Source: Crocodylus rhombifer (lineage: Eukaryota > Chordata > Crocodylia > Crocodylidae). From it: 64,000 bases of DNA. Made by a program: the position numbers and the translations under genes. The DNA lies in assembly GCA_038503035.1 (NCBI GenBank), contig JAVSML010024021.1, positions 2,312-66,311 of the forward strand. The letters run 5' to 3'. Under the pieces are notes generated by a model that saw nothing but the letters and a program-made list of their open reading frames with translations, did no database searches and had not been told where the DNA came from. Positions 35,191 through 45,900 of the stretch are shown here, in pieces (within the stretch, counting starts at the first letter, position 1; every line of letters begins with the position of its first letter).

Positions 35191-37189
35191 TCCAAACACT
35201 AGTTAGATTTAATACTGCCATACATAAATGCATTACAAAGAATCTCTGGCATGAAATACACATAGCCCCATGAGGGACACCAGGAATCAACCTTAATACT
35301 TTACATTCGTTCAGAAAATGCATATGGAACGTTACAAGAGAAAACCAATATAATTCTTTAGAATTCTAGTAATCAAGAATATTTTATAAATTGCATTTTA
35401 TAATCATAATATAAAATGCAATGGCTATATAAATTCCCTACATAATATCAATCTTGATTAAATTCTTTAAAACTAACAAAGACACTAATAAATGAATATG
35501 AGCAAGGAGGTGTGAGAGCAAAATCAGGAAACAATGCTTCTTTATCAGTCAACAGAAGTGGACCGGTGAGTGGATCAAATACCAGAAACTTGTAATGGTT
35601 GCAGCAGGGCACTTTTATGTGTGTCCACAGAAACTCTTTTCTCCAGCCTCTGGGAAATTTTCCTTACCACTAGCAGCAGTGCACCAACAGTGCCTGGAAA
35701 ACCTTATTATAAAGTTTTAATACTAGTTACTGCCATCAGTAACACTTTCTTGATCTCTTCTCCATTTTTAAAAATTCTAAATAAGTCATAGTTCACTTGA
35801 AGGACTATTATGTAAAGTGAAAAAGCCATTGGATTATTTAACTGCTATTTATAAAAGGGCAAGAATGTAAAACTGACATTTTACCTGTAATCTACTGAGA
35901 CAAATAAGTAAAATCAAGTCATGCTTTTTTCCTCCTTTGAAAAATAAGGCATCGTAAGTGTTTCTTGACATTTTTGCCTGTATTTGTCTACTATTATCTG
36001 ACAGTTGTAGGTTCCATTCTAAATTAATCAAAGCTACAGAGAGTACATTTGTCATTCAGTCCACATCACATTTAAAATTCCAGATTATCTTTAGTTTTAA
36101 TATAGTTGCAGATAAAGAACAGACATGCAAAACATCTCATAAGTTGTCACATTTGTACTGCTATTTCATTTAGCCAAATTCAGTTATTATATTGTTAGTT
36201 ATGTTTGAGGAGGCAGTTATAGAGTAAGCCCCAGTCTTTAAGTGCCTTAAGAAGGGAAAAAAAAGTCTTTCACCTGAAATTTCTTAAGCTTGTTTTTAAC
36301 CTAAAGTTGAATAATTTTGGAAAGAGTAGGATGTGAATGAATTTATTTAGCCATTTACAAATTATGCAGGTTTTAAGAAATGGCTTTTTTATAATTAAAA
36401 TAACTGAGGGTTTTTTTTTAAGACATCACACTTGCCTTGGATGCCTTGATAAGAAGCGTTATTGATGTGTTTAAAGAGAAACAGTTTAAATCTAAGCAAC
36501 TAAAATGTTCAAAAGTCACATGTTTAGCACATGCACTGCACAATTTTTTAACAAATAAGCAGAAGACAGAGGTCAACATATATTTTTGGCTACAGCATTC
36601 ATGTCTAAATTTTGCTCTTTGTTTTTGCAATATCCTGTATTCAAATACAATCAGTTTGGCCTCTCTTTTTCTTTTTTGCTCACTTTTGTCACTTAAGAAA
36701 AGGGAAAAAAACAAAAGCAGGGAGACAAAAAGAAAATCTTTTAAAGCAACTTCCCAGTTGAGTATTTTGAAATGGAGAAGGTAAAATATTTCATGACTCA
36801 AACTATGAACCCCTTGCTTGGCATGATGACATCACAGGCAAGTACACCTTGATACAAAATTCACTGAGGTCAGTGGAAAGGCTCAATTAACTTCAGTGTG
36901 AGCTGGATTACACTTACAACTAATGAGCAGTAATTTACTACTCATGTGAGTATACACTTCCCAGCATGTGTTATACTTTTACAAGATTGCCCTAACTTTT
37001 CTCTTATTAACCCATATGCTAATCTAAAAACACATTTTGAGGGGAGCTGTCTTTTTTTGGTTTCATCCAAAGACAAGCGAATATAGCCATGCCCTAACGT
37101 ACAGCATTGCAAGATTTGGGGGAGGTGAAGAGTGGAATTTAATATAGACAAGAGAAGATACAAGAATGTAGTAAGTAAATGAACAAAAT
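35191..37189. other. Non-coding sequence; possible transposase relic at 36437-36560
   Basis: Mostly AT-rich DNA without genes. One short plus-strand peptide around 36515-36544 reads VTCLAHALHNF, resembling a conserved Cys-His block of hAT-type transposases and their domesticated relatives. The surrounding frame gives little further support. Confidence 0.35.
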
Positions 37190-37285
37190 GCAACAGGAAC
37201 ATAGAACTGGAAAGGACCTCCTGCATCACTGAGTCCATTCCCTTGCTATTGGTACTGTGTCATATGAATCCTTTTTTTTAAGTGA
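37190..37285 (-). mobile_element. Short CR1 3'-end fragment
   Basis: 'acatagaactggaaaggacctcctgc' followed by 'gagtccattcccttgctat' are CR1 3'-UTR words in antisense. Fewer than 100 bp remain. Confidence 0.55.
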
Positions 37286-37639
37286 TCAGTTTTTATCCTA
37301 AAATAGTTAGATTTCATTTAACTCCTCCTATTGCTAGATGAGGATAGTCAGGTTAAGATAAGAATGCACATACATTTGCACATGTGTTTCTAAAACATGT
37401 ACTAGCTCAGGCTTATTAATTGCACTAGTAAAAAAGTAAAATTGCATTTAGATGAATCTACACCTAAAAAAGCAATTGGCACAAATTTAAAACTTTTCTC
37501 AAATTGCAATAATATTAGGCTGCACAAGGTAATATCTGCATTCCAGATATGACTCTTGTTGAAATGTCATGGCTTACCTTATCCATGGAATGGACCAAAT
37601 CAAGAATCTGAACTAGGGTTTGCCTGAAGAAGCTAAGAT

Positions 37640-38510
37640 AAGGGCATTTGTACACCACTGGAGAAGGTAGACATGCCCTGTCTTACCACAAACATATCTG
37701 ATTCAGTAGCTCCAAGAACAGCACAGGAACCTGCTGAAGTTATAGCAGAAGATCATGCAGGAGGGGCACAAGGCTCTAGATGGTAAACCTGAAAAGAAGG
37801 GTCAGCACACCAATACCCTAGACTACCTGTGCAATGGTACCCCCCTACATCACTTTCTGGTACCACTGAGCTAAGCTTCCAGCTCCAGCACATGAAGAAG
37901 AAAGGCAACTTGCAGTCACCTCAAGGAAGGAATGCAGTGATCATTGTGGGCGACTCCCTCTTGAGGTGGACAGAGGAAACAATCTGCTACCCTGACCCCT
38001 TGGCCCATGTGGTCTTTTGCCTCTCATAGGCCTATATCTGGGATATAGCTGAGAGTATCCCAAAACTTGTCTAAGCTCCCGGCCAGTACCCCATGCTCCT
38101 CATCCATATGGGAATACATGACATGTCTCACAGCAATCCCAGCTGGGTTATGAGTGACTAATGTAGCTCTCTCTGGGGGCAAGACTCAAAGGATTGGGGT
38201 GCAGGTAGGTTTTCCTCAAATCCTCCTGGTTATGGGTCACAGGCACAGGAGGGAGAGATGAACTGATGATGAAAAGAGAAGACTGCAGAGCTGGTGCCAT
38301 CGGAAAGGCTTCAGCTTCTTTGACCACAATCCACACTTCAGAGGTAGAGGCATTGGTCTGGTGGGAAGGAGAGGCCTCTGCCTCACTCCAATGGTGAAGA
38401 AGCTTTTCCTGGCCAGAATGGCTGACATAGTTGACAGGGCTTTAAAATTTTTTCCCATGGGATGGGTGGACAAAGCAGTCTATACCTGCAACAGAACTGA
38501 AGTTTGGCAC
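37640..38510 (+). mobile_element. CR1-type ORF1 fragment with GDSL esterase relic
   Basis: The plus strand encodes, with breaks, a GDSL/SGNH-hydrolase-like domain of the kind found in ORF1 of CR1 LINEs. Block I is IIVGDSLLRWTEE (GDSL at 37949-37960), then CYPDPLAHVVF. Block III is reduced to LLIHMGIHDMS (38111-38122, where GTND is expected). Further relics occur to about 38490. A stop after 38029 and several later stops and frameshifts inactivate it. No endonuclease or RT follows, so this is an orphan 5' piece, unusual for CR1 copies, which are normally 5'-truncated. Confidence 0.7.
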
Positions 38511-38710
38511 CCATAGACAGGTTTAACAATGGTGGAACCCAGACTAAAAATGGTGGAACCCAGGCTCTCCCCTCCCCCCGAAAAAAAGGGAATGCGTGTC
38601 CTGTTCACTACCAATCTAAACTATGCGGCTTACAGAAAACCGCATCACTTAGATTGATTCTGCCCCAGGCTTTTGGAATGCGCGACTGCTCACAGCACTT
38701 TCTAACTTTG

Positions 38711-38812
38711 GGCATGTGTAGATGAAACAGGGGCCCTAAATTGAAGTGGTGGGTTTTTAAAAATACTGCTTCAATTTAGGGTGAAGTAAACCCCCGTGTC
38801 ATGTACACCTGT
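38711..38812. mobile_element. Short foldback element (MITE-like)
   Basis: Contains a perfect 13-bp inverted repeat, CCCTAAATTGAAG (38734-38746) and its complement (38769-38781). It extends outward imperfectly through 'catgtgtagatgaaacagggg' on the left and the inverted 'tgtacatgacacggggg' on the right. No coding capacity. Confidence 0.5.
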
Positions 38813-40443
38813 GTCTTACCTGCCTCTCTGGTAGCAGAGAGGGGAGGGTGAGCTACTGGCAGGTGGAGCAGTCCCTGGGCTGTTGGGAGAGAGGGCGGCT
38901 GGTGCTTCCCTCTGTGGCAGTGGCAACCCCTCCCCCCCTCAGGCAGCACCTGCCTGCAGGCACCTGGCCCTGGCAGTCCTGGGGGGTACCACAGCCACAG
39001 AGGGAAGGACTGGGTACCTGTGCTGCTCATGCAGGCAGGCAGGCTCCAGGAACAAAAAAATCAGGCTCACTGCTTCCCCCCACCTCAAAAACACCCCTCC
39101 CCCAACCCCCCCCCCAAAACCAAACCAAAACAAACAAACAAAAAACCGGTGACCATAACACTGAGAGCCAAAACTTGACTTCAGATTGACATTTTAATGC
39201 TGAGACCCAGCCCCAAAATAAGTTATTTTTTTTAACAACTTGCTACTTTTTTCTCTGCCAAAAAGGGACATATTTATTTTTGAACATATTCCATTTCTGC
39301 TCTAATCCAGAAGTAATTTTGTTCTTCGTTGAATTCTCATCCTCACAGTGTCACAGTAAATTACAACCAAGTTCCCTGGATACTGGTGTGTGGATGATCA
39401 CTATTATAGCACACTGAGGGAGCAGCTTTGACAGAAAACTCAAGAAATCTGATTTCTCTCTCAACAAATTTTATGGCATTTGCTATGGCAGTGAAAGTGT
39501 AGAGGAATGTGATTTTTTAGGGTTGGAGAGCCTAATCTAACAAATCTATGAGCTGCTGACAACAAAATAATTCCCGTATATATAATTCCCATCACACAGA
39601 AGCTGGCCTATCACCCCTGGCCTTTCAGCTCCAAAAAAGCAAGTCACTACACTCCCTTGAGCAATGGTTCTTTCAACTTCAAGCAGGAGAAATGACCGTA
39701 TTTTCTCTGTGACAACACTACATATTTGTTCTTATAAATAAAGTAGGTTACAAGATGGGGCAGAAAGATGAGGTTATTTCCTAGAACAGGGAGAGCCAGG
39801 GCAGAAAGACAGAAAGTTGAGGCCTCTAATATCAGGGCCTGATGTTTTCAGTTTGTTTCATTGTAAGAGACTGGGGGCTCATTCAAAAATATAAAGCTCC
39901 CCCCACCCAAATATGTATTTTCATAAAGTTTATGGAAGAAAACAAATATGTCAGATCATATAAACAGACAATTCAGAACATAAATCCAACAGACATCAAG
40001 AAATGTGATTATGAGCAAAACATGAAGCAAATTTATCCTATTTTCTCAGCACCTTGCATTTCTCATCAGATATCACACTTGTCTTAGTCTATAGCTGTTG
40101 CAACTTTCATCTTTACATCCCCAGATAAGTGGAAAACTGTTTCCCCATTGCTCCCAAGGCATGCAAGGCTGGATATTTAGTGAATCTCTACAGGGAATGG
40201 TTGGAAGAGAGCTGTATTACTATTGACTTACTTTGCAAATGATGGTGAAATCTGCACATAAACAAAGGCACATTTATATGATCAATGTATTTTAAACACA
40301 TCTAATTATTCTTTAATATTCATGTGCTTGTCCATTTCCGTAGACAATGATTTGATCTTTGTCAGTTGGGAACAAAACTTATCTGACAGTACTACTGATG
40401 TTTGTCCTGTGGCCAATGGAAACCTTTAATGAGAAAATAACTA
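38813..40443. other. GC-rich patch then AT-rich non-coding sequence
   Basis: 38813-39130 is C/G-rich, perhaps part of a larger repeat with the foldback element, and ends in C and A homopolymers. 39130-40443 shows nothing recognisable. Confidence 0.45.
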
Positions 40444-40572
40444 GGGGCACCTATACATGAGCGTGGAGGCTGCTCCAATGTACTGAAATTCCAGTGCATC
40501 ACAGCAGAGTCTGCTGGAATGTAGCAATTTCAGCACTCCAGCAGCTTTCTGTATCTTGTGTATCATCACCCC
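40444..40572. mobile_element. Foldback element (MITE-like)
   Basis: An imperfect palindrome ~129 bp long. The ends are GGGGCACCTATACATGAGCG and the inverted GGGGTGATGATACACAAG. The inner arms share GCTGCT...CTGAAATT in inverted orientation. No ORF. It looks like a non-autonomous DNA transposon; no target-site duplication was identified. Confidence 0.5.
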
Positions 40573-41177
40573 ATGCTTCAAAATGGCAGCAGGGTGCTTG
40601 AGCTATAGCTCGTTGAATTCGACACTCTTGGATCTACTCTAATTAAAACACTACCCCTCCACCCCCAGAGCACCTGTAAAAAAGTGCCCTAGAGTTTTAG
40701 TTATACCACAGGAAAAAAAAGTATGTTACCCCATTAAAATGACTTGATTTAAAATACACAATAATTCTCCATTTGTTCATTTAAGAAACATGATCTTTAA
40801 TAACCTTTGTGTTTTAAATTGCTGCCACCATAGAAAACCAAGGTGTGTATACCAAAACACTTTTGAAACAGAAATATAAACTGGAGGCTCTTCTAAAAGC
40901 CATTGAGGTGCATGAGAAAACTTCAATGTACTTCATCAGGATTCAGATCATGAGTAAAGATCATAAACAGTTCATGTTAAGCCTATGAGCACATAGTTCA
41001 AATTATTATTAGCCTGCTATCAGATCGTTCATATGGGCTCAGTTTGCTCTTCTGAATAGTTTTATGACTACAGAACTCTCATGTATTGAAAGCCTGAGTC
41101 TTTTTTGGGAATAAATACTGATAAATAAATGATGATGCACTCTGGGCAAACATACACACAGTAAAAGCTCTGTTATC
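40573..41177. other. Non-coding sequence, no gene seen
   Basis: AT-rich, ends at an assembly gap. Confidence 0.5.
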
Positions 41178-41187
41178 NNNNNNNNNN
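41178..41187. other. Assembly gap (10 N)
   Basis: Ten N characters, a placeholder whose real length is unknown. It lies ~60 bp from a foldback element, a structure that commonly stops assemblers. Confidence 0.99.
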
Positions 41188-41250
41188 AAAACATGCATGG
41201 AAAGGTATTTTAAATCAGTTCCCAATGAAATGACTTTTCCAAACTTATGT

Positions 41251-41445
41251 CTCAGTTTTCTACCAAGAATCCCTTTGCTTGGAGCTTGACATGAAATTGC
41301 CCGGTTAACCCACCTTATTACCAGTTGCTATATACATTTTTGTTTCTTTGTTTCCATATTTAATAAATACATAATAAGATAGGTTAGTTAACTGGGTAAT
41401 TTAATGCCAAACTCCAAGCAAAAGGGTTCTTGGCAGAAAACTGAG
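41251..41445. mobile_element. Foldback element with ~70-bp inverted arms
   Basis: The left arm 41251-41320 (begins CTCAGTTTTCTACCAAGAAT) is the inverted copy of 41372-41445 (ends AGAAAACTGAG), at roughly 85-90% identity by eye, around a ~51-bp loop. It could be a MITE or the hairpin of a processed small RNA. The similarity stops sharply at both outer ends, which favours a transposon. Confidence 0.7.
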
Positions 41446-41455
41446 AGATTTCAAA

Positions 41456-42940
41456 GATTTCATAGACATTAGGGCTAGCAGGGACCTTGGAAGATCATAA
41501 AGTCCAGCGCCCTGCCCAAAGGGCAGGAAGTTAGCTGGGGTCATAGGATCCCAGCAAGATAAGCATCCAATTTACTCCTGAAGGTGTTCAATGTAGGTGC
41601 TTGAACCACCTCCGCTGGCAGACTGTTCCAGACCTTGGGGGCTCGGACAGTAAAGAAATTCTTCCTTATGTCCAGCCTGAAACGGTCTCGCAGTGTTTTG
41701 TGACCGTTCAAACTTGTCATCCCTTGGGGCACTCTGGTGAACAAACGTTCCCCCAGGTACTGGTGGTCACCCCTAATAAACTCATAGGTGGCCATCAGAT
41801 CACCCCTGAGCCTGCGCTTTTCCAGGTTAAAGAGCCTCATGGCTCTCAGCCTGTCATCGTAAGGTCTGATCATGAGCATGGCTCTTCTCTGGACTCTCTC
41901 AAGTTTCTACACATCCTTTTTGAATTGTGGAGTCCAAAACTGCACACAGCACTCCAGCTGCAGCCTCACTGAGGCAGAGTACAGGGGGAGAAGGACATCC
42001 TGGGATTTGCTTGAGAAGCAGCTGTGGATGCAAGCCAGCATTCTGGTCGCATCGCATTGCAGGCTCATGTTCATATTGTGGTCAGTGATGACCCCCAAGT
42101 CTCTTCCTTCCATAGTGCCAGCCAGCATAGCACTGCCGAGCCTGCAGGGTTTTTTTCCCCCCACAAAGTGGAGAACCTTGCATTTTTCAGTGTTAAACAC
42201 CATCATGTTCTTGTCCGCCCTTTTGCTGAGCCTGTCCAGGTCAGCCTGGATCACTCGCCTGTCTTCTGGCGTGGATGCTTTGCCCCAAAGTTTGGTGTCA
42301 TCGGCAAACTTGGCCAGTCTGCTTCTGACTTCAAAGTCCACAACATTAATGAAGATGTTGAACAATATGGGTCCAACGACAGAGCCTTGGGGACCCCAAT
42401 GGTCACAGGACACCATGATGAGTGACTGCCATCAATTACTACCCTCTGGGTCTGACCACGGAGCCAATTTCCCAGCCAGCAGATCGTGGTGGACCCAAGG
42501 CCACAATTGGCCATTTTTGCCAAGAGGTGATCATGGGATACCAGATCAAAGGCTTTTTTGAAGTCAAGACACATGACAATCTCTTCTCCCTTGTCCAGGT
42601 GATAGGTCACCTGGTCGTAGAAGGAAATGAGATTGGTCAAGCAAGACTCACCAGCAACAAACCCACGCTGGCTATCCTTTAGGATGTTGGCATCGGCCAG
42701 TCCATTAAGGATGGCCTCATCAATAAACTTTTCTAAGATCTTTCCTGGGATAGAAGTCAGGTTGATGGGGCTATAGTTAGCCGAATTCACTTTCCTCCCT
42801 TTCTTGAAGATAGACACCACATTGGCCTTCTTCCAGTCTTCAGGCACTATACCAGAGCTCCAGGAGTTTTTAAAGATCAGTGCCAGGGTCTGGGCTATGA
42901 TGCTCACCAGCTCCTTAGATGAGTTTGGAATAGTCATTTA
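41456..42940 (-). mobile_element. CR1 LINE, RT and 3' end, non-functional
   Basis: An antisense CR1, 5'-truncated in the RT near 42940. The minus-strand frames 42937-42251, 42416-41907 and 41879-41541 carry successive ORF2 parts: EDWKKANVVSIFKKGRK, DSQRGFVAGESCLTNLISFY, a complete ANCGLGSTTICWLGNWLRG segment missing from the 33060 copy, KFADDTKLW with intact FADD (42297-42308), and RLDIRKNFFTVRAPKVWNSL. Two or more frameshifts (about 42300-42400 and 41880-41910) break it. The 3' end lies at 41456. Confidence 0.94.
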
Positions 42941-45900
42941 ATTAGGAACAGATTTAAGATACCTTTTCATGCATGTTTTATTTTTTACTAAAAGTGTCGA
43001 GACTTACTCTGCACTGGTTTGAGTATGTTTGCCCAGAAAGCATCATCATTATCATTAAGTAGGATAGCTCTCAAAATCTGCCGTCAAAACTATCTTCATA
43101 TCTATATATATCAAAAGGACATTTCATTGCAGATTTTCCTATAATGAAATATGGAAACATGAATCAGAAGCTCAACTATTTTCATACTTTAACATTAAGA
43201 TATAGACAATGAATGGGAGAGTGCTAATTGTTGATTTATGTTCTAATTCTCATGTTCTAATTCTCAAGAAAAAAAATTACATCTTCAGGAGGCACTTGGC
43301 CCACTACCAACAACTAATTTTCTCTAACATCTGCCTATATCCCTTCTACTTTTCCTAAAGATGATTGTGTAAAGAACTCATCTTGATGATGGCAAACAAG
43401 AGGCCTGCAGTACCCCATCATACTTCTTGTATGTATAGAAATTAAAAATGACCATAAACAGCCCTTTCCCCGCTCATATATGGCACCACTGAGATTTCTA
43501 TCAGCCAGAACACCAATTAAATCACAATCACAGATGACATGAAACTTATGGCAGTCTGCTTCTTGAGAGTTTCAGCAAGACTGAACCTCTGCAGCCAGTC
43601 ACAAGGAACAATTTTAAGTGGTTAAAGCAATAAAAATAAAATGACTAGACTCTATGAGCTTATTATGTTTAAGTGGGTAAATATAAAAAGCAATAGGCCA
43701 GACACAGGCATTCAAGAGCCCAAGGCAGAATTGACCTAAGTTCTGTGCTTTTCTATAAGTAGCATATGTTAGATCTGTAGTGAACAGAACACACATTTGC
43801 CTGTGGGGGGAAGAGAGGGGAGGCAATCTTAGACCAGGTTCTGCAATATTTAAACCAGGGTATGTATGCTGAATTTCTGTTTTGTTATGGTTGTGTGTGC
43901 CAAACTTCTGTTCTGTTATAGGTTAAGATCAGTTTCCAATCACATATACCAGTAAAAACATGATGTTTGTGCCTGGCTCTAATGTACTTTCTTCAGAATA
44001 ATTAAAAAAAAAATCTTTTTCTTCCATAACTTGTATATAATTTTACCCTTTTTCTTCAATACTTGAAAGCCCATTTTGAATTTCTGATGCCTCATGCATA
44101 TTCTTTTAACATTCGTTCTTTCAGCTTTGCTAGAAATATTAGTATACTAAGATCAAAAGGTTTTTATCTAGTCTGAATTGTTCCTTCATACTTCGCAATT
44201 GCTAATTTGTTCATTGTTATATGTTTGTACATAAAAGTTTAATTGTATCTACATTGCAGCGGATGAACTAATCTGCATTTTCCCCACTAAATTGTTTTTA
44301 ATGCTATGACTTTTAATGGGTGTAGAAGAAAAAAAAAACAAATGAAAGGGAAAAATGGCTAGGTTGAAAATACAATCCTTTATACTAAGTTCTAGTTCTT
44401 AGATTTCAAATGAGAAGAGGAATTGCTGCTTCATTTCTTTGCCTGTTCTACTTTGGTTTTTCTTTGTTTTGTTCTCCAGAGTTATTGTTGTTCTCCTGCT
44501 GTGAACATCCTAAAGGCTATTCCTCCTCTGAGTACACAGATCTCATTTTAAACTGCAGTCTTAAACACTTAACATTCTGTGCACTTGAGTACACTTATCA
44601 TTTGCTTTTTGCTGCAGCTATAAATAATATTAAGAGAATGTCAGTGTCTAGATGCTTTAACCACACATATGCAACATGATCAGCAAATTTTACAATACAT
44701 TTATCAACATAACACTTGGAATTTTTATTCTCTTTACTTTAGGAGAAAGCAAATGCTGCTGCAAATTGTTTCTTCTAGATAAAGCGCTACTCAATTATTC
44801 AAATGACATTAAATTGTGTTGTTTGTGTTAAGCATTATTCATTTTATTTCATTAAAAGTATGTTGAATGTTGTTAACATGTTTAAAATTTTATAATCAAG
44901 GACGCTTTTATTAACAGTTAAAACAGATATGTAGGAATAAGTAAAAAATGTTAAGCACACTGCAATTTGCTAATTTATGAAGATCAAACAAACATATACA
45001 TACGCACCTTACCAAATCTATAAAGTATAAACTTAACTGGAAAACAGTAATTCTTCTGTATCCCAGAATACACAACATTTAATGCAATGCAGCGTTGATG
45101 AATGCAAAACAATTCTAAACAAGGTGGCCAAACACTGCCGCAATTACTTGTAAAATATATAAAAATAGCATGTCAGTTGTAATTTAGAATGAATGTTAAG
45201 CAAATAATACTAAATTATTTGTAAGATATTTCTGGCATGAATTTCAGGTCCTGCAAGCAGGGTGTGAGTGGGAGAAGGTGTCAGATTATGATCACAAAGT
45301 GAAAACAAAAGAATGGGGAGAACCAGAAAGTGTTTGGCGTCATTACTTCTAATTTTTACTCCTAGCCCACTCTTTCCTTTCTTGTGATCTAAAAGCATAT
45401 GTTTGACCTCTGTACGCAACACACATTTCTGCATAGTAGAAATATTACTCCAAGAGAAGGTTTAATGGGTTTTATGGAAACCTGTAGAAACAGAAAAAAA
45501 ACTAGAACAAGCAAATTAATTAAAAACAAATGCAAGTAATCTATGTTTCAAATTACCTTGACTTATTTAGAAGCTAGAATACACTGTATTTTTCACATTG
45601 TGATACCCCTGCTGAAAATATCCAATTGAAATGAATTAGAGAAATTCTGTGTTATACCTCTAAGAAGACCCGTGCAGAATTTGTAGCCAACAGAAAGAGT
45701 GGATGCTAGAATCATTATAATTCATCTTTTCACATTCCCAATATTGGGATAACTCAGGGATCAGTGAGGCCCACAGAAGAAATTAGACAGACCTGGAGAC
45801 CTGGAATGAGACAGAGCTGCAGCTGCAGGCATGTGTCCCATGCTGGGACTTGCATGAGGATTCTTAAAAGACAGACCCTGGCCCTCTGCCTTAGTGTGTA

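Noticed and set aside
41601..42561. Plus-strand ORFs of 86 to 229 aa
   Set aside because: Antisense shadows of a CR1 ORF2 on the minus strand.
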